DNA of 64,000 nucleotides from UBA6624 sp964507645 (GCA_964507645.1 CAZDPU010000001.1:85184-149183), one strand, 5' to 3'. Shown: positions 9,021 to 18,699, numbered from the stretch's first letter. Numbers and translations: made by a program. The notes: generated by a model from the letters alone, not told the origin.

Positions 9021-10739
9021 TTAAACTTTAATTGACTTTATGATATCTTCAGTTTTCAGGATTCCAACAACTTTCATTTCTTCCAAATTATTTACAACTG
9101 GCAGGTTGTTTGTCGAGATTCCAGATATTCTCATCTTATGGGCTATTTCGGCCAACGAATCATCTGATTTTACTACTAGTATTTCTTCAATCCCAGAAAC
9201 CCATTTTTTTACTGATTCGTCCATTCGTTCTTTATTGAGTTCCCCATTTATATCTGCCTCTAAAGCATGCAAGATATTTTTTCTCGTTATTGCTCCAATC
9301 AGTTTTCCGTCTCTCAAAACAGGAAAGTATGTTTGATCTTTTGCTCTTACTAAGGTGGGATTTTTAATCAAGAAGTAAACTTTCTTTATTTTTTCATCTT
9401 CGGTAACTGTAATTGGTTTTTTTTGCATTATGTTTTTTGCAATTTTCCCTTTCCCTCTCTTTTGTTCTTTTGAAATTTGATCAATTAATGGAGATTCATA
9501 TAAATTTGGAACATTAAAGAAATCCCTAGTGATAACTGCTATTAAAACTGCTATTGTTACTGGTATAAATACCTGGCTTGTATTTGTCATTTCCCAAATT
9601 AGTATTATCAAAGCAAGAGGTGCATGTGTTACTGATGCACATAAAGCTGCTGCTCCCGCTATAGCAAGGGAGGAGCTTATGTTCATAAATTGAGTTCCAA
9701 AAATTAAACCCAATGCAATACCGATTGAGAAAATTGGGCCAAAATGACCTCCAGCCCATCCTGAATTTATACAAATAACAGTTATTAAAGCTTTACCAAA
9801 CACATAGAAAAGAGCTTCTTTTAAAAGCGGTTGTGTTTCAAGCATCAATCCAATCTCCTCGTATCCTCCTCCAGTTAAGTTTGGAGCATACATGAGAAAG
9901 AGAAAAATTATGATACCTCCGAATGCTGGAGAAAACCTTTTTCCATAAAGTTTTTTTGAAGCTATATTTGATGAATATGAATAAAGGGCACCAATCAAGC
10001 CACTGCAGATTCCCAAGATTACAAAAACATACAGTTGTTCAGCTGGAACATCATCCCAAAATTGAATGTTTATAACGGGATCAAGGCCATAACTCCTAAC
10101 AACCAAACTTGCACTTAATGAAGCTATTATCATTGGAGCTAATGCAACATGCACTTCTTCAACAAGAAGCTCAATTGCAAAAAGTATCCCTGCTATAGGG
10201 GCTCCATATGTTGCTGCTATCGCTGCAGCTGCAGAGGAGACAATCAATCTAACTGTTTTTTTTGAACTGAGATGAAACAGTCTTCCAAGCCAGGATCCAA
10301 ATCCTCCAGAACATTGGGCAATCATAGATTCCCTTCCAATAGATCCTTTTCCCAGGATGGAAAGTAGAGAAAGTCCTAGTTTTTTAAGTGAATTATTTAA
10401 ACTTAGATGTCCATGGTTTTTGAAAACAGCTTTGAGTATGCTTGAAAAACCTCTTGCCCCCCAGAATGATGCGTTTGAATAAAGGATTATTAAAATAATT
10501 GCAATAAATATTGGTACGTAGTTAGATAAGAGATTTAAAAGGGATTCTCCTTGTGGGTTTTTTTCTATAAAAATTGCATTTTTTGCAAAATCGGCAACTT
10601 TTCTAAAGACAATTGAGAGATGTCCTGCAAAAATTCCCAATATTGCTGATAAAAGCATTACGAACAGTTTGGATTCCTTAAAAGGCCTTAACCTATTGAT
10701 TAAAACATTCTCTCTTAAGCTTTTTTTTACGGTTTTCAA
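9021..10739 (-). CDS. ClC-family chloride channel/transporter with C-terminal CBS pair
   Basis: A 572-residue inner-membrane ClC protein. GKGSIGRESM near residue 132 matches the GKxGPxxH/GREGP selectivity region and keeps the gating Glu. Further along is INSGWAGGHFGPIFSIGIALG, matching the GxFxP motif. About ten membrane helices end near residue 410. Two CBS modules follow (residues about 430-490 and 510-572: IMQKKPITVTEDEKIKKVYF and ISTNNLPVVNNLEEMKVVGI), the usual adenine-nucleotide-sensing regulatory tail. The start codon is TTG at 10739, and no ATG lies upstream in frame. It is divergent from the SNF2 gene with only 30 nt between them. Channel versus Cl-/H+ exchange cannot be settled from sequence alone. 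Confidence 0.93.
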   Translation of the reverse strand: MKTVKKSLRENVLINRLRPFKESKLFVMLLSAILGIFAGHLSIVFRKVADFAKNAIFIEKNPQGESLLNLLSNYVPIFIAIILIILYSNASFWGARGFSSILKAVFKNHGHLSLNNSLKKLGLSLLSILGKGSIGRESMIAQCSGGFGSWLGRLFHLSSKKTVRLIVSSAAAAIAATYGAPIAGILFAIELLVEEVHVALAPMIIASLSASLVVRSYGLDPVINIQFWDDVPAEQLYVFVILGICSGLIGALYSYSSNIASKKLYGKRFSPAFGGIIIFLFLMYAPNLTGGGYEEIGLMLETQPLLKEALFYVFGKALITVICINSGWAGGHFGPIFSIGIALGLIFGTQFMNISSSLAIAGAAALCASVTHAPLALIILIWEMTNTSQVFIPVTIAVLIAVITRDFFNVPNLYESPLIDQISKEQKRGKGKIAKNIMQKKPITVTEDEKIKKVYFLIKNPTLVRAKDQTYFPVLRDGKLIGAITRKNILHALEADINGELNKERMDESVKKWVSGIEEILVVKSDDSLAEIAHKMRISGISTNNLPVVNNLEEMKVVGILKTEDIIKSIKV

Positions 10740-10769
10740 GTAATAAATGTTAGCATTAAGAGTTCTAAT

Positions 10770-13520
10770 ATGAGTTCTAAAAGTAGCTTAAACCGTTCTT
10801 TTGTTGATTTTGAAAATAAAAATCATTTTTTAGAAAAAGATAAAAAAGGTTGGTACAGTAGTTTTCAGGATTTTAGATTAAGTATTTTTTCAAAGATCTT
10901 ATTCAGAAGATTTAATAAAAAGATACTTATTTCTCCTTTGGTAAGTAGAACTTCTGCTTTTCCTCATCAGATTTCCACATGTGACACCGTTGTTAACAGC
11001 ATGAATGGTAGGGCAATACTTGCAGACGAGGTTGGCCTAGGGAAAACAATTGAGGCTGGCATGATATTAACTGAATATCTAGTAAGGAAGGAGGTTGAAA
11101 ATGTTTTGATCATTGTCCCTTCTGGAATTACTGAGCAATGGAGAGAAGAACTTTTGGAAAAATTTAATATTTTTCTTCCAGTAGTCGACGGCAGGGTAGG
11201 CTATTCTTTAAATGAAGTTTTAAATAAAAACCCAATGGTAATAACTTCGTTAGCTTATGCAAAAAGAGATGGTTATAAGGATTCTTTTATTGAAAAAGAT
11301 TGGGATATGGTCATTGTTGACGAAGCGCACCATTTGAAAAATGTAAATACTATGAACTACAAGTTCGTAAGTTCTTTAAAAGCAAAAAAAATGCTTTTGT
11401 TAACAGCGACACCATTGCAAAATTCTTTAACAGAGCTGTTTAATTTGGTGAACCTTGTTTCTCCTCATGCAATCAATATTGCAGAAATGAGCAGGAGGTT
11501 TTCGAAGAACTTCAATCAAAAAACTGTTGATTCTTTGAAATCAGTCTTGAAAAGTTTGATGGTTAGGTGCAGAAGGTCTGATGTTAGAGGTGTTGACAGG
11601 TTGCCTCCTAGGAATGCAAGAACTTTGGGGGTAAAACTTAATGAAAAGTACCTTAATCTTTATCAGGATGTAAGCAAATATGCAATTGAGGGTTATAAGA
11701 AAAGTGTTACAAACAACAATTCCTCATATATCTTTTACCTTATGGCACTTCAGAGGATGCTTACAAGCAGTAAAGATTCATTTGTCTCAAGCTTGAGGAA
11801 AAGAAGAAATAAATTACTTACCCTTAACAAAAACCTTGACAAGATTGATTCAAAGGAAGTTTTGGATCTTTTACCAGTTTCAAAAAAGAAAATTAATAAA
11901 AAAAACACAGGAAAGCAGCTGGAGAAAGAATTGAATTCAATACAAAAGTTATTGGATGCTTCTAAAAATGTTCCTGATGTTAAGAAGATGGATGTTTTGT
12001 TGAAATTCCTGAAAGAGATATACAAGAAAGACCCAGATACAAAAGTTTTGATTTTTACAGAATTCTTAAAAACTCAAGATGCTATTGAATCAAATTTAAG
12101 GAAATCTGGTTTTGAAATTGAAACTTACAGAGGGGGAATGTCGACAAAGGAAAAAAATGAAATAGTGGAAAAATTCCAAAAAGGACAAATTTTAGTAAGC
12201 ACTGAAGCCGGTAGCGAAGGAAGAAATCTCCAGTTTGCAAATGTTGTTGTAAATTACGATCTCCCCTGGAATCCAATGAAGATTGAACAAAGAATAGGCA
12301 GGGTTCATAGGCTAGGGCAAAAGAAAGATGTTTTGGTAATAAATCTCATTGCACGCGGAACTATTGAGGATCATCTAATAAAAATATTAGACAAAAAGTT
12401 GGATTTGTTTAAAAATACAGTTGGTGAACTTGAAACTATTTTAGGGTACATGTCTCCAGAGGGAAGTCCTGAATCTGTTGTTATGGATGCTTTTGTTGAT
12501 TCTTTTGGAAAAAGTAAAAAATTAAAAAAATTAAATTTTTCCTTGGAAAGCTCTATAGACAAGGTAAAAAATTCTCTTGAGGAATCTTTTGCTAAAAGTG
12601 GAATTAATTTAAGGCCTGAGAATTTAAATAACTTATCAAAAATAAGATTTTTTGAAGAAGGGGATGTTGTCGAGACAGCATTTATTGAATTTTTGGATAA
12701 ATACAATTGCTTAAAAGATGATTATGACAAAGAGATAAAATTCAAAGCACCTCATTTCCTAACTCAAGATAGGTCAGATTTATTTGACTTAGATGTAAGG
12801 GGTACTTTTTCAAAAGAGATTGCTATATCAAGACCTTGGTTGGATTATCTAACAATCAATCACCCATTTCTAGAAGCATCAATAAGTGATGTTGTAGATT
12901 CTCCAATAGGTTTTTCTGTTTTTAAAAAAAGTTTTTTGCAGGAGCTTGGGTTCGAAACATGCCTTGATAAATGTGTTGCTTTTTTTTCAAAAGTGACATG
13001 GTCCTATAAAGACGAGTTTTATGATGATGTTTTTTTAACACTGACTGATGGAGAAAATTTTTCTATCCTGGATGAAATTCCTGATGGTCTTTTGTGGCCA
13101 GATGAGATACCTTGCAAAATTTCCGATGATTTTTCTTTGGAAAGGTTTTTTGAAGGTTTGAGTTCTGTATCTAAGGATATTGAAGAAAAAAAAGAAGATG
13201 TTTTTTCTGAGATAATTCAGTTAGAAGATTTTAGATTTGACAGTCTTAAAAATAGAATTTCTGATGCCATGAAAGATTACAAAGATGAATTTAATAAAAT
13301 CCATCTCAAGGTTATGAATTTAACCAAAATAAATAATCCAAGTACTGAACAAAAAAAAGAAATTACAAATCTTAAAAAAAATAGAACAAGCATATTGACA
13401 AAAAGTTCAAAATTAAAACAGGATCTAAAAAAATTAAAAAGAATAAGAGAGACAAGAGACCATAAGTCCGTTTCTTCAAAAGTTCAAGTCTTCGGAATTT
13501 TGAAAATGCATATTATTTAA
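10770..13520 (+). CDS. SNF2-family ATP-dependent helicase (RapA/HepA-like)
   Basis: A 916-residue superfamily-2 ATPase that presumably remodels protein-DNA or RNA polymerase complexes. Helicase motifs in order: LADEVGLGKTIEAGMIL (Walker A, residues about 84-100), VIVDEAHHLKN (DEAH, about 185), LLTATPLQNSLTELF (motif III), then in the second RecA lobe VLIFTEFLKTQDAIE, STEAGSEGRNLQFANVVV, and QRIGRVHRLGQ (motif VI, about 510). The C-terminal 300 residues have no motif I recognise and end in a Lys-rich coiled coil (about 850-905). Domain order is like RapA, but the RapA N-terminal Tudor-like domains are absent. The ypdA-like gene starts at the next base, so the two are cotranscribed. Confidence 0.9.
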   Translation: MSSKSSLNRSFVDFENKNHFLEKDKKGWYSSFQDFRLSIFSKILFRRFNKKILISPLVSRTSAFPHQISTCDTVVNSMNGRAILADEVGLGKTIEAGMILTEYLVRKEVENVLIIVPSGITEQWREELLEKFNIFLPVVDGRVGYSLNEVLNKNPMVITSLAYAKRDGYKDSFIEKDWDMVIVDEAHHLKNVNTMNYKFVSSLKAKKMLLLTATPLQNSLTELFNLVNLVSPHAINIAEMSRRFSKNFNQKTVDSLKSVLKSLMVRCRRSDVRGVDRLPPRNARTLGVKLNEKYLNLYQDVSKYAIEGYKKSVTNNNSSYIFYLMALQRMLTSSKDSFVSSLRKRRNKLLTLNKNLDKIDSKEVLDLLPVSKKKINKKNTGKQLEKELNSIQKLLDASKNVPDVKKMDVLLKFLKEIYKKDPDTKVLIFTEFLKTQDAIESNLRKSGFEIETYRGGMSTKEKNEIVEKFQKGQILVSTEAGSEGRNLQFANVVVNYDLPWNPMKIEQRIGRVHRLGQKKDVLVINLIARGTIEDHLIKILDKKLDLFKNTVGELETILGYMSPEGSPESVVMDAFVDSFGKSKKLKKLNFSLESSIDKVKNSLEESFAKSGINLRPENLNNLSKIRFFEEGDVVETAFIEFLDKYNCLKDDYDKEIKFKAPHFLTQDRSDLFDLDVRGTFSKEIAISRPWLDYLTINHPFLEASISDVVDSPIGFSVFKKSFLQELGFETCLDKCVAFFSKVTWSYKDEFYDDVFLTLTDGENFSILDEIPDGLLWPDEIPCKISDDFSLERFFEGLSSVSKDIEEKKEDVFSEIIQLEDFRFDSLKNRISDAMKDYKDEFNKIHLKVMNLTKINNPSTEQKKEITNLKKNRTSILTKSSKLKQDLKKLKRIRETRDHKSVSSKVQVFGILKMHII

Positions 13521-14558
13521 ATGTTTGATGTTGTTGTTGTTGGCCTAGGCCCAAATGGGTTATCTGTTTTAAGTGAACTCAAAAAGCATTCTTTGAATGT
13601 CATTGGATTAGACAAAGGGGAAATTTGCAATCATATAAAAAAATACCCAAAAGAAATGGTTTTTTTTTCGACTGCTGAAAAACTTACACTAGATGAGTTC
13701 CCAATGGGTTCAGGACATGGGTCAAATCCAACCTTAAAGGATGCATGTGATTATTACGAGTCTTTTGCAAATAGGAATAATTTTGAAATTTTAACTTCCT
13801 CAAAAGTTGAAAAAATTTCAGGAAATGATAATGATTTTGTTTTACATCTAAATGAAGGCAGAAGCATTCGTTCAAAAAAAATTGTTTTGACAACAGGAAT
13901 ATATTCAAATCCAAATTACATCGACATTCCAGGAGAAAAGGAGCTTAATGTTAGCCATTATTATTCCGGATCTGAAAAATTGAACAAAAAAGAAATTTTA
14001 GTCGTTGGTGCTGGAAATTCTGCAGTTGAAGCGGCTATAGACCTTAGTGAAAACAATAAAGTTGTTTTGATTTTCAGAAAGAAAAGTTTAGACACAAAGA
14101 AGATAAAAAGTTGGATTTACCCAAAATTTATGGATTTTGTAAATTCTGGAAAAATAGAGATTATCAATAATGCCTCTTTAATTTCTTTGGAAGATTCTGA
14201 AGCTATTATCGAGACGAAGTTTATTACTGGGGTTGTTTTTGATCCGCCCAAAGGCAAACCCGCGAGGCTATTTGAAAAAGAAAATATGTCGAAGATGAAG
14301 ATGAAATTCGATTATTGTTTTCTGTTAACCGGATATAAGCCCGATAAAAGATTCCTAGTTGAGGGATGTGGTTTAAATCTCGAAGGAGAGCTTGAAATCC
14401 CAAAACATAATTCACAAAATTATGAAACTACTGTAAAAGGTGTTTATGTTGCAGGTGCATTGGTTGAAGGAATGAACAGTCATCGTGTTTTTATAGAAAA
14501 TGGCAGGCTGCATGGAAGCCCAATAGCAAAAGATATTTATGAAAAACTCAAAAATTAG
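13521..14558 (+). CDS. YpdA-like FAD/NAD(P)-dependent disulfide reductase
   Basis: A 345-residue flavoprotein of the thioredoxin-reductase fold. FAD-binding GLGPNGLSVL lies at residues about 8-17 and the NADPH-binding VVGAGNSAVEAAIDL near 160. The segment YPKEMVFFSTAEKLTLDEFP is the hallmark of YpdA/Bdr, the bacillithiol-disulfide reductase family, rather than of thioredoxin reductase. No CxxC redox pair is present in the NADPH domain, which also fits YpdA. By inference it recycles a low-molecular-weight thiol disulfide, but no bacillithiol biosynthesis gene (bshA/B/C) is in the window. The stop overlaps the next gene's start by 20 nt. Confidence 0.75.
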   Translation: MFDVVVVGLGPNGLSVLSELKKHSLNVIGLDKGEICNHIKKYPKEMVFFSTAEKLTLDEFPMGSGHGSNPTLKDACDYYESFANRNNFEILTSSKVEKISGNDNDFVLHLNEGRSIRSKKIVLTTGIYSNPNYIDIPGEKELNVSHYYSGSEKLNKKEILVVGAGNSAVEAAIDLSENNKVVLIFRKKSLDTKKIKSWIYPKFMDFVNSGKIEIINNASLISLEDSEAIIETKFITGVVFDPPKGKPARLFEKENMSKMKMKFDYCFLLTGYKPDKRFLVEGCGLNLEGELEIPKHNSQNYETTVKGVYVAGALVEGMNSHRVFIENGRLHGSPIAKDIYEKLKN

Positions 14559-16659
14559 ATTTTGTTTAAAGGATTTTTTAATAAGTGTTTTATTGGTTCT
14601 TTTACAGCATTTCCCTTTTTTCTTAAAAAGATACCCTGTCAATGGAGACGATTTGGAGTTTGGATTGGCCTTTACCAGGGTTTTTTATCAGCAAGTAGAG
14701 AATTTTTCCTGGGGAATTAATTCTATTAATGGATATTTTCCATTGGTTGCTGAAGGGCAAATGGGTTTCTTTCATCCTTTCAGGTGGCTTATTTATCTTT
14801 TGCCTCCATGGCCTTCGTCTGATGATATTTTAGGAATTGCTGGTGAATATGTTTTTTTAATGCTTTTTTGTAATTTTTTAATGTGTTATGGAATGGTTTT
14901 TCTTTTGAAATTTAAAGGATTGAAGGGTTGGAGTCTCTGGATTCCTGTTTTGCTTTTTTGCAATTATGGTTTTCATCAATCTCAATCTACAAATATTAAT
15001 TTAATTCTCTCAAGTTGTATTTTGCCATGGGCAGCTTTTTGTATTGATAGTATTTTTTCAAAGATCTCAAAAGAAGAGTTCCCCAAAAAGGAAATTCTTT
15101 GGTTTGTTTTCCTTTTAACCTCTTCTTTTTTGGCAGGGCAACCTCAAGGAAGCATGATTGTTCTTTTTATTTTACTAATTTACATTTTTTCTTTTAGCCC
15201 AAAGCCGAGGGCTAAAGTTTTTAAAATCTTCTTTTTTACAATAGTCGGAAGTTTTTTACTTGCTTCTCCTCAGCTCATATCAACTTTTTCTTTATCTAGC
15301 TACTCTTCAAGGGATGAATTCTTTTGGGGTAGTCAGGGGGGAATTGAATTAGTAACATTTTTAAATGGATTTTTTCCGCTGTTGGGTTTGGATAATATTG
15401 CTTCATATGATCCAGTAGCTTCATCTTATTTGTCTAGTTTGTGGCCTTTGTTTTTATTTTATTTATTTTTCAAATTCAAGCCAGATTTTAAAAATAATAC
15501 ATATTTAATAGGTATATTTGCATCTATATTTTTCTCATGGGGTCCTGGATATGGTTTGTTGGTCAAGGTTATTCCTTTTCTAGGGTCTTTTAGGGACTTT
15601 CATAGATTTATGCTTGGAGCTTTATTCTTCTTTTGTTTGTATTTGGCAAATTTGTTAATGATGAAAAAAATAAAATTCAACAAGAAAGAAACAATTATTT
15701 CTTTTGTTTTGTTTTGTTTAGTTTTTATTTTTGTTTCAGACTCTGTATCAATTAAATCTTATTTGCATTTCGTTTTGCCTTTGGCTTTTTTACTTAGCTT
15801 AAGCTCAAAGAGAATCGCTAAAAGCTCTTATCTTCTAGTTGGTATTTTCTTGATCCTGGAGACTTCTTTAGGTATATTTTGGCGTTGGAATGTTAGGTTT
15901 TATGAATATATCCCACATCAAGAAATTCAATTAGTTTCTGGTGAAGATTGTCCTGAAAAAGGAACTTCTATTTGGTTCCTTGACACCTATTCTGAAAGCC
16001 TTAAGCAAGAAAGTATAAATATGAAAAAACCTTTTGCTGCTTATCTTGGGAGTCCAAATGGCTATCTTTGGGACGATCCAATTTTTTCTAATTGCAAAAA
16101 TAAACCTTTTAGATTGCAAATAAATTCTCCACTTCAATCTATTTGGGCAAATCAGTTTCAAGATTTTTTTATCCCATCAACAGGAATAGAACATCCAACT
16201 ATTTCAGATTTGATTAAGTTAAGCGAAATTTGGTCTAGAACAAAGCTGGAGATTGATTCAGAACCTGAGGTTTATCTAGTTGCGGGTGAAACTTTTTACA
16301 GGTACAAAAGAAAAATTGTAGATTTTGATAAATCTAATTATTTTTCTAAAGAAAATTTGCAATATTCAGGCCAAGTTAACGAGGCATCTGTTTTAGCTAA
16401 TCTTTTAACAGGGGATATTAGGCAATTTCTTGATATAAACAAAAAAGAAATTAAGAACGGGGTTTACTTTGTTCCAGCTTGGTGGTATCCTGGATGGGAA
16501 AACCAGGGAGAGAGCCTTTTTAGGGTAGGGTATTCTTTTTTAGGGCGTTCCGAGGTGTTTGAGGATCATGAATACGTTCTTCCAGGATTTCCTTTTTCAC
16601 TTTATTTGAGTATGTCAACATTTTTTTTAATTTTTATTTTTCTTTTTTTTAAGATTTAG
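14539..16659 (+). CDS. Large polytopic membrane protein, YfhO/GT-C-like
   Basis: A 706-residue protein with about a dozen hydrophobic helices between residues 10 and 445, a soluble segment (about 450-680) and a C-terminal helix. Near the N-terminus, PVNGDDLEFGLAF and later YFPLVAEGQMGFFHPFRWL resemble the first extracytoplasmic loop of YfhO-type and other GT-C lipid-sugar-dependent glycosyltransferases, which carry an acidic pair there. I infer transfer of a sugar from a polyprenyl carrier to a surface glycan or teichoic-like polymer. This rests on fold-level resemblance only, and donor and acceptor are unknown. Its start overlaps the end of the ypdA-like gene. Confidence 0.6.
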   Translation: MKNSKIRFCLKDFLISVLLVLLQHFPFFLKRYPVNGDDLEFGLAFTRVFYQQVENFSWGINSINGYFPLVAEGQMGFFHPFRWLIYLLPPWPSSDDILGIAGEYVFLMLFCNFLMCYGMVFLLKFKGLKGWSLWIPVLLFCNYGFHQSQSTNINLILSSCILPWAAFCIDSIFSKISKEEFPKKEILWFVFLLTSSFLAGQPQGSMIVLFILLIYIFSFSPKPRAKVFKIFFFTIVGSFLLASPQLISTFSLSSYSSRDEFFWGSQGGIELVTFLNGFFPLLGLDNIASYDPVASSYLSSLWPLFLFYLFFKFKPDFKNNTYLIGIFASIFFSWGPGYGLLVKVIPFLGSFRDFHRFMLGALFFFCLYLANLLMMKKIKFNKKETIISFVLFCLVFIFVSDSVSIKSYLHFVLPLAFLLSLSSKRIAKSSYLLVGIFLILETSLGIFWRWNVRFYEYIPHQEIQLVSGEDCPEKGTSIWFLDTYSESLKQESINMKKPFAAYLGSPNGYLWDDPIFSNCKNKPFRLQINSPLQSIWANQFQDFFIPSTGIEHPTISDLIKLSEIWSRTKLEIDSEPEVYLVAGETFYRYKRKIVDFDKSNYFSKENLQYSGQVNEASVLANLLTGDIRQFLDINKKEIKNGVYFVPAWWYPGWENQGESLFRVGYSFLGRSEVFEDHEYVLPGFPFSLYLSMSTFFLIFIFLFFKI

Positions 16660-16686
16660 AATAAGGTTAAGTTATATGGAGGTTAT

Positions 16687-17259
16687 ATGAGTTCTATAGA
16701 TGTTAAAAATCAAGTAACAAAAGACATGACAATTTCTTCAATCATTGAGAAGTTCCCTTATGCTGCAGATTCCTTAAAGGTGAGAGGCATTCATTGTGTT
16801 GGTTGTGGAGTTTCTAATTTTGAAACTCTTGAGCAGGGTGTTTTAGGGCACGGAAGGAAAAAAGAAGAGCTAGAAGAGATTCTCGAAGAAATTAATTCAA
16901 CAATAGAGGAAATGGCAGGTGCAATTTTTGTTGTCACAGAGAGAGCTTCTAAGGTCATATTAGAAACAATGGCTGAAGAGGATGATGAATATGTTGGTTT
17001 GGAAATCAAAGTCAATACTACTTGCAATTGTACTTTTGAGTATCATTTCAAATTCGTTAAAGATTTTGACCAAAAAAATCATTTTGTAGAACAGCATGGT
17101 TTGAAAGTGTCTATAGATAAAGAATCCTTACCGCTTATCAAAGGGACAAGGATGGACTATGTGATGAGTGTTCAGGGTGCTGGATTGAAACTTTCTAATC
17201 CAAATAGCCCTGAAGGTGGAGGATGTGGCTGTAGTGGCGGAGGAAGTTCCTTTTCCTGA
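16687..17259 (+). CDS. DUF1858 domain fused to A-type (IscA/HesB) Fe-S carrier
   Basis: A 190-residue two-domain protein. Residues 1-60 form a DUF1858-like helical domain (MTISSIIEKFPYAADSLKVR, then GIHCVGCGVSNFETLEQG with a CxxC pair). Residues about 75-190 form an A-type carrier domain: the first cysteine region is NTTCNCTFEYHF, and the protein ends with GCGCSGGGSSF, matching the CGCGxSF tail that ligates an Fe-S cluster in IscA/ErpA. I infer an Fe-S cluster scaffold or carrier. The DUF1858 module is usually found alone or with hybrid-cluster or ScdA-like proteins. A perfect GGAGG lies 4 nt before the ATG. The gene is coupled to the following ferredoxin by TGATG. Confidence 0.8.
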   Translation: MSSIDVKNQVTKDMTISSIIEKFPYAADSLKVRGIHCVGCGVSNFETLEQGVLGHGRKKEELEEILEEINSTIEEMAGAIFVVTERASKVILETMAEEDDEYVGLEIKVNTTCNCTFEYHFKFVKDFDQKNHFVEQHGLKVSIDKESLPLIKGTRMDYVMSVQGAGLKLSNPNSPEGGGCGCSGGGSSFS

Positions 17260-17510
17260 TGACACACGTTATTTGCGAACCATGTATTGATACAAAAGAC
17301 AGGGCTTGCATTGATGCTTGTCCAGTAGACTGCATACACCCAAGAGAAGAGGATGATGAAGGTGAAACTCAGGTTTATATTGATCCAGATACATGTATTG
17401 ATTGTGGCGCATGCGTATCGGTATGTCCTGTTGAAGCAATATATCCTGAAGAAGACATTCCTGATGAATGGGTTGGGTATATAGAGATAAATAAAAAGTA
17501 TTTCGAATAA
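17259..17510 (+). CDS. 7Fe/8Fe ferredoxin
   Basis: An 83-residue soluble ferredoxin. The first cluster region is CIDTKDRACIDACPVDCIHP, the spacing typical of the [3Fe-4S]-containing FdxA type; the second is CIDCGACVSVCPVEAI for a [4Fe-4S] cluster. The sequence between is very acidic (REEDDEGE). It is a cytosolic one-electron carrier whose partner oxidoreductase is not evident nearby. It starts inside the stop codon of the upstream A-type carrier (TGATG), suggesting that the carrier delivers clusters to this ferredoxin. Confidence 0.93.
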   Translation: MTHVICEPCIDTKDRACIDACPVDCIHPREEDDEGETQVYIDPDTCIDCGACVSVCPVEAIYPEEDIPDEWVGYIEINKKYFE

Positions 17511-17514
17511 TCAA

Positions 17515-18699
17515 ATGAATCTAGATTGGAATCAGTTAGCCGTTAAGGGTGGGCGAATATTGTTTTTTGTTATAGACGGTGTTGGTGATTTACCAAATCA
17601 AGAAAACAAAACTCCACTAAGTGAAGCTAAAACACCTTACTTGGATTCAATTTCAAAAAAAAGTGTCATGGGGATGCATCTTCCAATAGGGGAAGGCATT
17701 ACCCCCGGTTCAGAAATGGCGCATATGGCTCTTTTTGGATTCGATCCAATTAAATACGCAACTGGAAGGGGTGTTTTTGAGGCTCTTGGCTTGGGTTTCG
17801 ATTTGGTTCCAGGAGACCTAGCTGTTAGGGGAAATTTGGCATTGTTTAAAGATGGAGAAGTCTTAGACAGAAGGGCTGGAAGGATAAAAACCAGAGAGGC
17901 TATTAAGATTTTAAATAAAATCTCAAATATAGACATTGAAGGATGTAAGGCAATTTTGATTCCTGGAAAAGGTCATAGGTTCTCAGTTGTTTTTCGAGGG
18001 GATGGTCTAAAAGGTCCTTTACCTGGTAACGATTCTGGTAAAACTGGTGTTTGTCCTGAGTTTCCCACTGTTCAAAGTGATTTAAGAAGATCTAGGCTTG
18101 TAATGTCTGCATGGACTCAATTTGCTAATGAAATAATTAAAAATGAGAAAAAAGCTAATGGTGTTTTGCTTAGGGGTGCAGATGTTTTAAGGCCAGTTCA
18201 AACAATGGAAAGAAAACATTTGATAACATGTAAAGCTATAGCTAATTATCCTTGTTATATAGGTGTTGGTAAATATCTTGGAATGAATGCAAAAATATAT
18301 CCAAACGATGCAGATTCAAGAATTAGAGAAGCTGTAAGCTCTAAAGAAGATTTTGTTTTTTTCCATTACAAAGATACAGATGCTGCTGGAGAAGATGGAA
18401 ATTTTGAAAAAAAGACATTGTGTGTTGAGGAAGCTGATTCAATATTGAGGAAAATTATGGAAAAGTCGAATTTTGATGTTCTTGTTGTTACGGGAGACCA
18501 CTGCACTCCGTGTTGCTACAAGGGTCATTCTTGGCATCGAGTTCCTCTTTTGATTTATGGTGGAAGGGCTAGAGGTGATGGTATCCCAAGATTTTCTGAA
18601 GAAAAGGTGAGGGGTGGGTCTATCGGTTCTATATATGCTAAAGAGATAATGCCAATAGTTTTAGCTCATGCATCAAGATTGAAAACCTATCTAAGCTAA
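17515..18699 (+). CDS. apgM: 2,3-bisphosphoglycerate-independent phosphoglycerate mutase, archaeal type
   Basis: A 394-residue alkaline-phosphatase-superfamily enzyme that interconverts 3- and 2-phosphoglycerate. The N-terminal metal site FFVIDGVGDLP is followed by the nucleophile region GITPGSEMAHMALFGFDP, the segment ATGRGVFEALGLG typical of ApgM (TIGR00306-like), and C-terminal metal ligands FHYKDTDAAGEDGN, VTGDHCTPCC and GHSWHRVPLLIYGG. It is distinct from the bacterial GpmI type (about 510 aa). The ATG is 5 nt after the ferredoxin stop, so it belongs to the same transcript. Confidence 0.92.
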   Translation: MNLDWNQLAVKGGRILFFVIDGVGDLPNQENKTPLSEAKTPYLDSISKKSVMGMHLPIGEGITPGSEMAHMALFGFDPIKYATGRGVFEALGLGFDLVPGDLAVRGNLALFKDGEVLDRRAGRIKTREAIKILNKISNIDIEGCKAILIPGKGHRFSVVFRGDGLKGPLPGNDSGKTGVCPEFPTVQSDLRRSRLVMSAWTQFANEIIKNEKKANGVLLRGADVLRPVQTMERKHLITCKAIANYPCYIGVGKYLGMNAKIYPNDADSRIREAVSSKEDFVFFHYKDTDAAGEDGNFEKKTLCVEEADSILRKIMEKSNFDVLVVTGDHCTPCCYKGHSWHRVPLLIYGGRARGDGIPRFSEEKVRGGSIGSIYAKEIMPIVLAHASRLKTYLS

